This document shows, in pieces, positions 1 to 8,324 of a stretch of 64,000 nucleotides of DNA; the stretch's first letter is position 1; every line of letters begins with the position of its first letter. The stretch spans positions 35,123 to 99,122 of the forward strand of contig CAXSZX010000019.1 in NCBI GenBank assembly GCA_964242115.1, given 5' to 3'. Source of the stretch: BOG-908 sp964242115 (GTDB lineage: Bacteria > Pseudomonadota > Alphaproteobacteria > Acetobacterales > Acetobacteraceae). A program made the position numbers and the translations under genes. The notes below the pieces were generated by a model, which was not told the DNA's origin, did not search any database, and saw only the letters and a program-made list of their open reading frames with translations.

Positions 1-939
1 GTCGCGTTGCGCGTGCAGCACGATGGGGCGCTCCAGCCCGGTGCCCGCCTGCGTCGCGCGCTGGTTTTGCAGCACCGTCTCGACGTAGACGGACAGGTCG
101 ACATGCGTCTCGGCGCCCATTTGATAGAGCTGCTCGTGCATCGCGCCGAAGGTACACACCCGCGCTGCACTGTTGCGCAGGAGCTCGGCTGCGTCCTGGT
201 CGCTGGCCGCCCTGGCCTGCAGGTTGAGCAGCGACTGCACCATGGTCAGGCTGTTCTTCACCCGGTGGTTCACCTCCTGCATCAGCAGGTCGCGCTCGGC
301 CAGTGCCGCTTTCTTGGCGGCCAGGTGGCTGGCCGTCTCCGCCTGCAGGCGGTCCTTGCTCGCCAGCAGCTCGCGCTGCTGCCGCCCTAGCCGGCGCAGC
401 TTCAACTGCGCCATTACCTGCCGCCCGAGTGCCGCCAGCGCGCGTTCCTGCTTGGGGGTCAGCCCACCCGGCCGGCTCTGCCTGTCGAGCACGCAGATGG
501 TGCCGAGCGGCACGCCATCTTCGGTCAGTAACGGCGCCCCGGCGTAGAACCGCAGGTCCGGCGCGCCGGTCACCAGGGGGTTGTCGCGGAAACGCACGTC
601 TTGCGAGAGGTCTTCGACGGTGAAGATGCCGCGCGCATGCATGGCATGGGCGCACACCGACTGCTCGATCGGCGTCTCCCGCAACCCCAGCCCAGTCTCC
701 GCGGCAAACCACTGCCGGTCCTCGTCCACGAAGCTGATCAGCGCCATTGCCGTGCCGCAAATCTCGGCGGCAATGTCCACGGTATCGGCAAAGGCGACCT
801 CCGGCGGCGTGTCCAGGATGCCGAGGTCGCGCAGGGCCGCCAGCCGCTCGGTCTTGGACTCGTCGCCGGACTGCACGGACCGTACAGGCCCCAGCATCGC
901 CGGAATGCGACATGGTCCATCCATCATTCGTGCATCCAT
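1..939 (-). CDS. GAF-domain sensor histidine kinase, HisKA_2/HWE type (3' part off the window)
   Basis: Reading leftward from ATG at 939 the frame stays open to the window edge, so the C-terminal ATPase domain is missing from view. The N-terminal part begins ERLAALRDLGILDTPPE and continues as a GAF domain (about residues 20-165: FVDEDRQWFAAETG, LGTICVLDRQS). A short coiled coil follows, then the dimerisation/phosphoacceptor segment LLMQEVNHRVKNSLTMVQS, whose His is the expected phosphorylation site of HisKA_2/HWE kinases. No membrane segment is visible, so it is probably a cytoplasmic sensor. Other in-frame ATGs at 927 and 924 are possible starts. The ligand is unknown. Such kinases feed the general stress response or light/redox signalling in alphaproteobacteria, but no partner lies beside it. 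Confidence 0.85.
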   Translation of the reverse strand, partial: MDARMMDGPCRIPAMLGPVRSVQSGDESKTERLAALRDLGILDTPPEVAFADTVDIAAEICGTAMALISFVDEDRQWFAAETGLGLRETPIEQSVCAHAMHARGIFTVEDLSQDVRFRDNPLVTGAPDLRFYAGAPLLTEDGVPLGTICVLDRQSRPGGLTPKQERALAALGRQVMAQLKLRRLGRQQRELLASKDRLQAETASHLAAKKAALAERDLLMQEVNHRVKNSLTMVQSLLNLQARAASDQDAAELLRNSAARVCTFGAMHEQLYQMGAETHVDLSVYVETVLQNQRATQAGTGLERPIVLHAQRD

Positions 940-1146
940 GGCAGGCGTCGCGCCCGCGCCCTTTCGTGCCGCAAAGGACCCAGTCGCTGTCCCTCGCTCC
1001 CAAGTAATCAGCGCCAGACTACTCCAGACAGCCCACCTTTTCCAGAACGGATATTCCAACTAATAGGCGAGATACTCCGTCAGATTTCTACTTACGCGTG
1101 TTGCACTTCCCCGATTCTTGGCGGCGCCAGTTCCGGTATTGCCAGG

Positions 1147-2043
1147 TCAGGCCCAGCGCACCTCGGGCGGCAGGCTCATCAGGATAGCGTCCACGTTGCC
1201 GCCGGTCTTCAGCCCGAACGTGGTGCCGCGGTCGTGCAGCAGGTTGAACTCCACGTAGCGGCCGCGCCGCAGCAGCTGGTGTGCGCGGTCGGCATCCGTC
1301 CAGGCGCGGCCGGCACGGCGGCGCACGATGGCGGGATAGGAGTCGAGAAACGCCTGGCCCACATCGCGGGTGAACGCGAAGTCGGCTTGCGCGTCGCCGG
1401 TGTCGAGGTGGTCGTAGAAGATGCCGCCCACGCCGCGCGGCTCGCCCCGGTGCGGCAGGAAGAAGTAGCGGTCGCACCAGGCCTTGAACTTCGGGTAGTA
1501 TTCCGGGTCGTGGGCGTCGCAGGCGCGCTGGAAGGCAGCGTGGAATGTGGCGCTGTCCTCGGCCGTCTCCTGCGTGTCGAAGAACATCGGGGTCAGGTCG
1601 CCCCCGCCGCCGAACCATCCCTTCGTGGTGACCAGCATACGGGTGTTCATGTGCACCGCCGGCACGTGCGGGTTCTGCAGGTGGGCCACCAGGCTGATGC
1701 CGGTGGCGAAGAAGCGCGGGTCCTCTGCGGCGCCGGGTATGTTGGCGCGGAACTCCGGGCTGAACTCGCCGGAGACGGTGGAAACGTTCACGCCGACTTT
1801 CTCGAACACGCGGCCGCGCATAAGGCTGATCACCCCGCCGCCGCCGTGGCTGCCGTCCTCGGTGGGGCGCTCCCACGGGCGCCGCTCGAACCGGCCCGGC
1901 GACTGGTCGGACAGCGGTCCCTCGTGCTCGGCCTCGATCGCCTCGAAGGCGGCGCAGATGCGGTCGCGCAGGGATTCGAACCAGGCGCGGGCGTCCGGCT
2001 TCAGCGCGGCGTGGGGCGGGGCGTCGGCGGTGTGGGTGTCCAT
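1147..2043 (-). CDS. hemF: Oxygen-dependent coproporphyrinogen III oxidase
   Basis: HemF converts coproporphyrinogen III to protoporphyrinogen IX by two oxidative decarboxylations in haem synthesis, in the cytoplasm. The 298-residue product has full family length. Family landmarks visible are GGGGVISLMRGRVFEK (about 73-88), VHMNTRMLVTTKGWFGGGGD (substrate-binding block with the conserved His), the CDRYFFLPHRGEPRGVGG segment and the C-terminal RYVEFNLLHDRGTTFGLKTG. The start is the ATG at 2043 and the frame ends in a clean C-terminus at RWA. It lies upstream of petBC but on the opposite strand, with repeat R1 in between. A haem enzyme beside a cytochrome bc1 pair makes functional sense, but the two are divergent and not an operon. 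Confidence 0.97.
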   Translation of the reverse strand: MDTHTADAPPHAALKPDARAWFESLRDRICAAFEAIEAEHEGPLSDQSPGRFERRPWERPTEDGSHGGGGVISLMRGRVFEKVGVNVSTVSGEFSPEFRANIPGAAEDPRFFATGISLVAHLQNPHVPAVHMNTRMLVTTKGWFGGGGDLTPMFFDTQETAEDSATFHAAFQRACDAHDPEYYPKFKAWCDRYFFLPHRGEPRGVGGIFYDHLDTGDAQADFAFTRDVGQAFLDSYPAIVRRRAGRAWTDADRAHQLLRRGRYVEFNLLHDRGTTFGLKTGGNVDAILMSLPPEVRWA

Positions 2044-2090
2044 GGCGGTTATCTAGGCTTGCTCGTTGGGCTTGCCGAGTAGCGGGCGGC

Positions 2091-2230
2091 AAGGAAGCAA
2101 GGCCTTCTTTTTCGAGAAAAAGAAGCAAAAAGCTTTTATTGCGGCTGTCGCGGCCCTCTCCGGCGAGCGCGCGACAGCGGAAATAAGAGTTTTTTGGTTC
2201 TTTCTTTCATAAAAGAACCGCTTGCTTTCT
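2091..2230. repeat. Composite palindromic repeat R1 (b-A-a)
   Basis: Full copy of the window-wide family. Left outer hairpin is type b (GGCCTTCTTTTT...AAGAAGC), the core is type A (GGCTGTCGCGG...CGCGCGACAGCGG), the right outer hairpin is type a (GGTTCTTTCTTTCATAAAAGAACC) and it ends in GCTTGCTTTC. It fills the divergent hemF-petB gap. Confidence 0.9.
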
Positions 2231-2389
2231 TACCCAAGGCCAGAATCTCACCAGGCTGGTGGAACTTGCACCCGCACCGATTGCAGCCGGAGAAACTCAC
2301 CCTTATTAGGTGCGAGACGCGACGGGAGGCCTGTTCCCGTACAACCGTAGGCCCGGTGGCCCACGATGGCTCGATAGGGACGCAACACC

Positions 2390-3670
2390 ATGGCCGGCCT
2401 GCACAAGAGCGAGTTCCAGAACCCGGTGCTCAACTGGGTGGACACCCGCCTGCCGATCCTGACGCTGATGACGAAGGAATACGGCAGCTTCCCAACGCCG
2501 AAGAACTTCAACTACTTCTGGAATTTCGGCGCGCTCGCGGTGATCAACCTGTTCGTCATGATCGCCACCGGCATCTTCCTGTCGATGAACTACAATGCCA
2601 GCACGGCCGGCGCCTTCGACAGCGTCGAGCGCATCATGCGCGACGTGAACTACGGCTGGCTGCTCCGCTACGTTCACATGAACGGCGCGTCGATGTTCTT
2701 CATCATCATCTACATCCACATCTTCCGCGGCATGTACTACGGCAGCTACAAGGCGCCGCGCGAGCTGCTGTGGATGACCGGCGTCACGCTCTTTCTTCTG
2801 CTCATGGCCACCGCCTTCATGGGCTACGTGCTGCCCTGGGGCCAGATGAGCTACTGGGGTGCCACCGTCATCACCAACCTGTTCAGCGCCATCCCGGTGG
2901 TGGGAAACTGGATCGTCACCCTCCTCTGGGGCGGCTTCTCGGTGTCCAACCCGACGCTGAACCGCTTCTTCAGCCTGCACTACCTGCTGCCGTTCGTGAT
3001 CACCGGCGTGGTGTTCCTGCACGTGGTCGCCCTGCACATCACCGGCTCGAACAACCCGCTCGGCATCGACCCGAAGTCGGAGCAGGACACGCTGCCCTTC
3101 CACCCGTACTACACGGCCAAGGACAGCGTCGGCATGGCCGTCTACTTCCTGCTGTTCGCGGTGATCGTGTTCTTCATCCCGAACCTGTTCGGCGAGGCAG
3201 ACAACTACATCCCCGCCAACCCGCTGCAGACGCCCAACGCCATCGTGCCGGAGTGGTACTTCCTGCCGTTCTACGCAATCCTCCGCTCGGTGCCGAACAA
3301 GCTGGCCGGCGTGATCTGCATGTTCGGCTCCATCCTGGTGTGGTTCGTGCTGCCGTGGCTGGACACCTCGCCGGTGCGCAGCGCCCGCTTCCGCCCGCTA
3401 TACCGCTGGTCGCTGCGGTTGATGGTGGTCTCCATGCTGGCACTCGGCGTGGTCGGCGCGCATCACCCTGTCGAGCCCTACGTCTCGATTGGCCGCCTGG
3501 CGACGATCTACTACTTCCTGCACTTCCTGGTGCTGGTGCCGCTGTTCGGCTTCATCGAGCGTCCGCTGCCGCTGCCGGAAAGCATCAGCAAGCCGGTGCT
3601 GCGTCAGACCTTCCCCGGTGGCGGCCGCCTGCCCTCCGGTGCCGCAGCAAAGCCGATGGAGAAGATCTGA
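2390..3670 (+). CDS. petB: Cytochrome b subunit of the cytochrome bc1 complex
   Basis: Membrane subunit of ubiquinol:cytochrome c oxidoreductase carrying the two b haems and both quinone sites. The 426 residues contain eight predicted membrane helices. Axial haem ligands are in the HMNGASMFFIIIYIHIFRG helix and in the later FLHVVALHITGSNNP helix. The Qo-site PEWY motif is present (VPEWYFLPFYAILRSVP, about residues 287-303). Length fits alphaproteobacterial PetB. ATG at 2390 gives the usual N-terminus ending in TRLPI. The stop overlaps the start of petC (TGATG), so the two are translationally coupled. The Rieske gene petA, normally immediately upstream, is absent; the 159 bases between repeat R1 and the start carry no Rieske-like frame. 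Confidence 0.97.
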   Translation: MAGLHKSEFQNPVLNWVDTRLPILTLMTKEYGSFPTPKNFNYFWNFGALAVINLFVMIATGIFLSMNYNASTAGAFDSVERIMRDVNYGWLLRYVHMNGASMFFIIIYIHIFRGMYYGSYKAPRELLWMTGVTLFLLLMATAFMGYVLPWGQMSYWGATVITNLFSAIPVVGNWIVTLLWGGFSVSNPTLNRFFSLHYLLPFVITGVVFLHVVALHITGSNNPLGIDPKSEQDTLPFHPYYTAKDSVGMAVYFLLFAVIVFFIPNLFGEADNYIPANPLQTPNAIVPEWYFLPFYAILRSVPNKLAGVICMFGSILVWFVLPWLDTSPVRSARFRPLYRWSLRLMVVSMLALGVVGAHHPVEPYVSIGRLATIYYFLHFLVLVPLFGFIERPLPLPESISKPVLRQTFPGGGRLPSGAAAKPMEKI

Positions 3671-4458
3671 TGCGCGTCCGTCTCGCAGCCCTGGCCGGGG
3701 CCGCATTCCTGGCCGGGCTGAGCGCGGCCCAGGCACAGGAGGAGCGCCTGCCGCCTTTTCCGAAGGTAACCTGGAGCTTTGCCGGCCCTACTGGCGTGTT
3801 CGACAAAGCGTCCGCCCAGCGCGGCTTCCAGGTTTGGAACGAGGTCTGCTCGGCCTGCCACTCGATGAAGCTGATGAGCTACCGCAACCTGACCGGCATC
3901 GGCATCACACCGGCGCAGATCCGCGCCATCGCTGCCAGCAAGACCGTGCCCGGCGACTTGAACGACCAGGGCGAGCCCACTACTCGGCCCGGCCTGCCAT
4001 CTGACGCCTTTGCCTCGCCCTATCCTAACGACAAGGCGGCGCGGGCCGCCAACAACGGCGCCCTGCCGCCGGACCACTCGCTGATCGTCAACGCGCGCGA
4101 GGGTGGGTCCAGCTACATCAATGCGCTGATGCTCGGCTACGTCGAGCCGCCGGCCGGCGTGAAGGTGCCGGACGGGCTGTATTACAACAAGTGGTTCCCC
4201 GGCCATCAGATCCACATGCCGCCGCCGCTGCAGGCCGACTCCGTCACCTACGCCGACGGCACCAAGGCGACGCTGGAGCAGGAAGCCAAGGACGTCTCCA
4301 CGTTCCTCTACTTCGCGTCCAACCCGCACATGGAGGAGCGCAAGCACCTCGGTGTGCGCATGGTCGGCTTCTTCGCGCTGATGTGCGGGCTGACCTACGC
4401 GGTGAAGAAACACGTCTGGTCGGATGTGCATAAGAGCAGCTCGGACGAGGCGCACTGA
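3670..4458 (+). CDS. petC: Cytochrome c1 of the bc1 complex
   Basis: Haem-c subunit that takes electrons from the Rieske centre and passes them to soluble cytochrome c. The 262-residue product starts with a signal peptide (MRVRLAALAGAAFLAGLSAAQAQ, split here: basic n-region, then hydrophobic core, AQA cleavage region). CSACH at about residues 60-64 is the covalent haem site, the sixth ligand Met is in the HMPPPL region, and the C-terminal membrane anchor is MVGFFALMCGLTYAV followed by basic residues. The ATG at 3670 shares one base with the petB stop. The gene ends two bases before repeat R2, which may serve as terminator for the pair. Confidence 0.96.
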   Translation: MRVRLAALAGAAFLAGLSAAQAQEERLPPFPKVTWSFAGPTGVFDKASAQRGFQVWNEVCSACHSMKLMSYRNLTGIGITPAQIRAIAASKTVPGDLNDQGEPTTRPGLPSDAFASPYPNDKAARAANNGALPPDHSLIVNAREGGSSYINALMLGYVEPPAGVKVPDGLYYNKWFPGHQIHMPPPLQADSVTYADGTKATLEQEAKDVSTFLYFASNPHMEERKHLGVRMVGFFALMCGLTYAVKKHVWSDVHKSSSDEAH

Positions 4459-4460
4459 CA

Positions 4461-4622
4461 GCAAGCAAGCGGTTCTTTTTTGAAAAAAAGAACCAAAAAA
4501 CTTTTGTCTCCCTCGCTGCGGCAACGGCCTGCATCTCTCAGGAAAAAACCAGGCGCCTGAGAGAGCGCAGAGACAAAAGTTTTTTGCTTCTTTTTTTCAA
4601 AAAAGAAGGCCTTGCTTTCTTT
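4461..4622. repeat. Composite palindromic repeat R2 (a-variant core-b)
   Basis: Full copy: left type a hairpin, right type b hairpin, long-range arms AAAACTTTTGTC / GACAAAAGTTTT. The usual GTCGCG core is replaced by an unrelated hairpin with a 9-bp stem (TCTCTCAGG at 4534-4542 pairing with CCTGAGAGA at 4556-4564), so the shape is kept although the sequence differs. Confidence 0.9.
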
Positions 4623-4645
4623 CTCGTCCCGGACGAACCCGCACC

Positions 4646-5512
4646 ATGAACACCATCGGCGTCATCGGCGGCTCCGGCCTTTACGACATCGCAGGCCTCG
4701 AACAGCGCGAGTGGCGTCGCGTCCAAACTCCCTGGGGCGACCCGTCCGACGAGCTCCTCCACGGCGTGCTCGGCGGCGTGCCCTGCGTGTTCCTGCCGCG
4801 CCACGGCCGCGGCCACCGTCTCTCGCCCAGCCACCTCAACTACCGCGCCAACATCGACGCGCTGAAGCGGGCCGGCTGCACCCACGTCATTTCGTTGTCC
4901 GCCGTCGGCAGCCTGCAGGAAAACCTGCCGCCCGGCCACTTCGTGATCGTGGACCAGTTCGTCGACCGCAGCTTCGCTCGCGAGAAGAGCTTCTTCGGCG
5001 AGGGCTGCGTCGCCCATGTCAGCATGGCGCATCCGGTCTGCCCGCTGCTCGGCGACACGCTGGAGCGCGCGGCTCGCGACCTCTCGCTGCCGGTCACACG
5101 CGGCGGCACCTACCTGGTCATGGAAGGCCCGCAATTCTCTACGAAGGCGGAAAGCGAGCTGTATCGGGGCTGGGGCTGCCACGTCATCGGCATGACCAAC
5201 ATGCCGGAGGCCAAGCTCGCCCGCGAGGCGGAGATGCACTACGCGACCGTCGCCATGGTGACCGACTACGATTGCTGGCACGAGACGCACGCTCACGTCA
5301 CGGTGGACGCCGTGGTGGCGGTGATGACTGCCAACGCGCAGGCCGCGCGCGACCTGGTGCAGCGCGCGATCCCCATGCTGGCTGGCGCGGCGCCTGGCTG
5401 CGCGCTGCGCTGCGACCACGCGCTGGACCACGCCATCATAACACCTGACGCAGCGCGTGAGCCGGCGTTGATGGCGAAGCTGGACGCGGTGGCGGGGCGG
5501 CTGATCGGGTAA
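4646..5512 (+). CDS. mtnP: S-methyl-5'-thioadenosine phosphorylase
   Basis: Cleaves methylthioadenosine with phosphate to adenine and methylthioribose-1-phosphate, the entry to methionine salvage and polyamine by-product recycling. The 288-residue protein shows the family N-terminus IGVIGGSGLYDI, the phosphate/ribose residues in FLPRHGRGHRLSPSHLNYRAN, and the substrate block LVMEGPQFSTKAESELYRGW followed by GMTNMPEAKLAREAEMHYA. The MTA-type GMTNMPE, rather than the purine nucleoside phosphorylase equivalent, supports MTAP. Start is the ATG at 4646, 24 bases after repeat R2. The stop overlaps the next repeat, R3, so the gene is flanked by repeats on both sides and is probably transcribed alone. 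Confidence 0.95.
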   Translation: MNTIGVIGGSGLYDIAGLEQREWRRVQTPWGDPSDELLHGVLGGVPCVFLPRHGRGHRLSPSHLNYRANIDALKRAGCTHVISLSAVGSLQENLPPGHFVIVDQFVDRSFAREKSFFGEGCVAHVSMAHPVCPLLGDTLERAARDLSLPVTRGGTYLVMEGPQFSTKAESELYRGWGCHVIGMTNMPEAKLAREAEMHYATVAMVTDYDCWHETHAHVTVDAVVAVMTANAQAARDLVQRAIPMLAGAAPGCALRCDHALDHAIITPDAAREPALMAKLDAVAGRLIG

Positions 5513-5642
5513 GCAAGCAAGCGGTTCTTTTTTGAAAAAAAGAACCAAAAAACTTTCGCTCTCTTCCAGGGAGTTTTCGGCGAGCGCGCGACGGCGGAGA
5601 CAAAGTTTTCTGCTGCTTTTTTTCGAAAAGAAGGCCTTGCTT
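5513..5642. repeat. Composite palindromic repeat R3 (a-A-b)
   Basis: Left type a hairpin (GGTTCTTTTTT...AAAGAACC), core derived from type A (GGGAGTTTTCGGCGAGCGCGCGACGGCGG, left half eroded), right type b hairpin ending AAGAAGGCCTTGC. Lies between mtnP and flhF. Confidence 0.88.
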
Positions 5643-5693
5643 ACGTTCCCGTCCAGTAACGTCTTAGCAAGACACACCGCCTAAAACACCACC

Positions 5694-6803
5694 ATGCGCC
5701 TCAAACTCTATCGGGCGGCCAGCGTGGCCGATGCGATGGCCCAGCTCCGGCGGGAGTTGGGACCCGACGCGCTGATTCTTTCCACCCGCCGCGTCGGCGA
5801 GGGCGTGGAGCTGACCGCAGCCCTCGACGAGGACGAGGCCGCCCCACCGGTCCCAGCCCGGCCGGCCGAACCGCCCACCTTGGCGCGCGCATCCGTCCTG
5901 CTGGACGCCGCCTACCACGCCGTGCCCCACCATCTCGCGTCCCGTCTCGCCGGCCCGGACCTCGCCGCCAGCCTGCGCACCACGCTGCGCTTCGGCCCGC
6001 TCCCACTGCAGTCCTCGCCCGGCCCTTCCGCGCCGCTGATGCTCGCCGGCATGCCTGGCGCCGGCAAAACGCTGACCACAGCGCGCCTTGCCACCAGGCT
6101 GGTCCTGGCCGGCACGCGGCCGTTGGTGATCACCGCGGACGGCCGCCGCGCCGGTGGCGCCGAGGAACTGGCGGCCTACACCCGCCTGCTCGGCCTTACT
6201 TTGCTGGCCGCCAGCACGCCTGCCACGTTGCGCCGCGCGCTTACCCAGGCACCACCCGGCGTGCCCATCCTGATCGATACCGCCGGCACTAACCCGTTCG
6301 ACGCCGCCGAGACCGACGCCCTGGCTAGCCTGGTGCAGGACTCCGGTGCCACCCCCATCCTGGTCATGGCCGCCGGTGCCCACCCCGAGGAAGCTGCCGA
6401 GCACGCGCACGCCTTCGCATCCCTCGGCGTGAGCCACCTTCTGCCCACCAGGCTGGACGTCGCCCGGCGCCTGGGCTGCGTGCTCGCCGCCGCTGCTTCC
6501 CCCGGCCTGACGCTGACGGAAGCCGGCATCGGCACCGGCGCCACGGACGGGCTGGTCCGCCTCACGCCCGAGTTCCTCGCCGCTCGCCTGCTCGCCACGC
6601 CGCCCCGCCCGCGCGCTGGCGCACTGGAGAGCACAGGTCTGGACACGCGAGGGCTCGATGCTCAGGAGCAGGACACGCTGGCGCTGGACAGGCGGGCGCT
6701 GTCCACGCCGCCACCCGAACCGCCATCGCACACGCTGCGCACCCCCGTCTTCCCCCGCGCCCGCGCCCGCGCGGCAGAGTCATGGGACATGCACTATGGA
6801 TAG
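5694..6803 (+). CDS. flhF: Flagellar biosynthesis SRP-family GTPase FlhF
   Basis: FlhF is an SRP-type GTPase that helps place the polar flagellum. The 369-residue product has the FlhF N-terminus (MRLKLYRAASVADAMAQLRRELGPDALILSTRR), shown here only as family hallmark, an NG domain from about residue 60, a P-loop MPGAGKTLTTA (about 119-129; the usual form is GPTGVGKTTT), the G3 motif LIDTAG, and the G4-type TRLD near 263. A C-terminal tail of about 60 residues rich in Pro/Arg follows the GTPase fold. The gene overlaps flhG by 8 bases. No flhA or other flagellar gene is visible next to it; the upstream neighbour is repeat R3 and mtnP. Confidence 0.9.
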   Translation: MRLKLYRAASVADAMAQLRRELGPDALILSTRRVGEGVELTAALDEDEAAPPVPARPAEPPTLARASVLLDAAYHAVPHHLASRLAGPDLAASLRTTLRFGPLPLQSSPGPSAPLMLAGMPGAGKTLTTARLATRLVLAGTRPLVITADGRRAGGAEELAAYTRLLGLTLLAASTPATLRRALTQAPPGVPILIDTAGTNPFDAAETDALASLVQDSGATPILVMAAGAHPEEAAEHAHAFASLGVSHLLPTRLDVARRLGCVLAAAASPGLTLTEAGIGTGATDGLVRLTPEFLAARLLATPPRPRAGALESTGLDTRGLDAQEQDTLALDRRALSTPPPEPPSHTLRTPVFPRARARAAESWDMHYG

Positions 6804-7581
6804 CCTGCCGCGCTTCGACCATGCTGCCCTGGCCGCCTCGCGGCCGCGCCGGATCGCCATCGCCTCGGGCAAAGGCGGCGTCGGCAAGACCTGGTTCGCC
6901 ATCACCCTGGCGCACGCTCTGGCGCAGTCCGGCCAGAGCGTGTTGCTGTTCGACGGCGACCTCGGCCTCGCCAACATCGACATCCAGTTGGGCCTCTGCC
7001 CCGATTACGACCTCGGCGCCGTGCTCTCCGGCCGTGTGCCGCTCGCTGCCGCCGCCACCCGCGTGGACCCTGCCGGGTTCGACGTCCTGCCCGGCCGCTC
7101 CGGCTCCGGCAGCCTGGCCACCTTGGCGCCGCTGCGGCTGGAGTGGTTGCTGAACGAACTCGCCTGCCAGCCGCACGGAACGCTGCTGCTGGACCTTGGC
7201 GCCGGGCTGGACGCCGCCACCCGCCGCCTGGCCAGCTGGGCTGACACGCTGCTGGTCGTTGCCACGGACGAGCCGACCTCGCTCACCGACGCCTACGCGG
7301 TGTTGAAGCTGCACGCGGCCGACGTGGCGGTGGACGGCTGCAGGCCGGACGCCCGCATCGTCGTCAACCAGGCGGCCACCGCCGCGTCGGGCCAGCGCAC
7401 CTTCGCCACGCTGGCGCGCGCCTGCGCCAGCTTCCTCGGCACGCACCCGACGCTGGCGGGGGTGATCCGAAGGGACGAAAGGGTGCGCGATGCGATCCGC
7501 CGGCAGGTGCCGCTGCTGACGCGGCATCCGAACTGTCCGGCGGCGCAGGATGTGCTGGGGATCGCCGGCCAACTGCTCTAA
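6796..7581 (+). CDS. flhG: MinD/ParA-family ATPase FlhG
   Basis: FlhG (FleN/YlxH) is the antagonist of FlhF that limits flagellar number. The 261-residue protein opens with the deviant Walker A of the MinD family, SGKGGVGKTW (about residues 20-29), followed by LFDGDLGLANIDIQLGL (Walker A' region with the switch Asp) and LLLDLGAGLD (switch II, Walker B). A FlhG-like NDP/ADP specificity segment IVVNQAA follows. The start at ATG 6796 lies inside the end of flhF, which indicates translational coupling. A frame extending further upstream is in the wrong context and lacks family similarity. The stop codon touches repeat R4. Confidence 0.9.
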   Translation: MDSLPRFDHAALAASRPRRIAIASGKGGVGKTWFAITLAHALAQSGQSVLLFDGDLGLANIDIQLGLCPDYDLGAVLSGRVPLAAAATRVDPAGFDVLPGRSGSGSLATLAPLRLEWLLNELACQPHGTLLLDLGAGLDAATRRLASWADTLLVVATDEPTSLTDAYAVLKLHAADVAVDGCRPDARIVVNQAATAASGQRTFATLARACASFLGTHPTLAGVIRRDERVRDAIRRQVPLLTRHPNCPAAQDVLGIAGQLL

Positions 7582-7672
7582 AGCAAGCGCTCCTTTTTGA
7601 GAAAAGGAAGCAAAAAGCTTTTACTGCGGCTGTCGCGGTTTGTCCGGGATCGCGCGACGGCGGGGAATGTCG
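7582..7672. repeat. Composite repeat R4, left part (b-like, core A)
   Basis: Left outer hairpin (GCTCCTTTTTGAGAAAAGGAAGC) and a type A core (GCGGCTGTCGCGG...CGCGCGACGGCGG). The right arm does not follow; a degenerate right end appears 230 bases further on at 7902-7936. Confidence 0.8.
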
Positions 7673-7784
7673 GCCTTACGGTTCCGCGGCGAACACCTTC
7701 GGCGCTCAAAAGCAATTTACCGAGGCGGTTACCCTCTGCGGCTTTCTTCGATGTCAGCCCTTCGTTCGGCTGCTCAACGCTCGC

Positions 7785-7855
7785 CTAAGCGATCGCCGCA
7801 GGCGGCTCGGCCTTGAACAGGCCGGACGGCCGGACGATCATCGCGCGCCGAAGGT
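7785..7855 (+). repeat. Element E2, copy 1
   Basis: About 66 bases starting AGCGATCGCCGCAGGCGGCT match, without gaps, the reverse complement of bases 12822-12889 (about 74% by hand count). Many differences fall on one codon position of the frame reading SDRRRRLG[LV]EQ...DDHRA, which hints at former coding sequence. It lies inside the split repeat R4. The rest of the 7673-7901 gap shows nothing recognisable. Confidence 0.5.
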
Positions 7856-7901
7856 CGCCGCCGTCTCGATCGGGGTGTTCTCTCCGAAACTAGACTCCAC
7901 G

Positions 7902-7936
7902 GTAACTCTTCAAAAAACAACCGCTTCCTTGCTGTC
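7902..7936. repeat. Composite repeat R4, degenerate right end
   Basis: AACTCTTCAAAAAACAACCG followed by CTTCCTTGC resembles the right type a hairpin end (TTTTTTTCAAAAAAGAACCG, CTTGCTTGC) with its 5' half eroded. It encodes the last residues and stop codon of the response regulator on the minus strand. Confidence 0.6.
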
Positions 7937-8314
7937 CGGAGACTCCCGCGCCAGCAACGCCGACATTGCCCGCAGCAGCTCCGTCGGCAGGAACGGCTTG
8001 CTGCACGAGACCCAAAGCGGGTGCTCCGCCGGCACCGCCTCGTGTCCGTAGCCGGACAGCAACAGGAACGGTATCCGCCTGCCCTCCAGCAGCTCCGCCA
8101 CCGGATAGACCCGCTCGCCACGCAGGTTCACGTCCAGCAACGCCAGATCCGCCTGCGCATCCCGCGCTGCGGCCAGGGCGGTGCCGAGCGTGGTGAACGG
8201 CCCGATTACCTTGCAGCCGTGGTCGACCAGCGTCTCCTCGATCAGCATCGCCACCAGCAGCTCGTCCTCCACCACCAGCACCTTGGCGCCGGCGAGGCTG
8301 TCGAAACCGGGCAT
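7910..8314 (-). CDS. Single-domain response regulator
   Basis: A 134-residue receiver domain with no output domain. Acidic pocket VVEDE (residues 12-16), phosphoacceptor Asp in LALLDVNLRGE (about 59), Ser/Thr switch in LLLSGYG and the Lys in SCSKPF are all present. The ATG at 8314 (MPGFDSLAGAKVLVVEDE) is chosen because upstream residues are not receiver-like. It starts 10 bases after the hybrid kinase gene ends, so the two form an operon, and the kinase's HWE domain is the likely phosphodonor. The C-terminus (KEAVVF and stop) is encoded by the eroded end of repeat R4, so the original tail has probably been replaced. Confidence 0.9.
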   Translation of the reverse strand: MPGFDSLAGAKVLVVEDELLVAMLIEETLVDHGCKVIGPFTTLGTALAAARDAQADLALLDVNLRGERVYPVAELLEGRRIPFLLLSGYGHEAVPAEHPLWVSCSKPFLPTELLRAMSALLARESPDSKEAVVF

Positions 8315-8324
8315 GTTCGCCTGT

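Noticed and set aside
2231..2389. Truncated Rieske gene upstream of petB
   Set aside because: No C-T-H-L-G-C or C-P-C-H-G-S remnant in any frame.
2194..4458. Long plus-strand frame reading through petB in another frame and into petC
   Set aside because: Only its last 262 codons (petC) resemble a protein; the first part is a shadow of petB in a GC-rich sequence.
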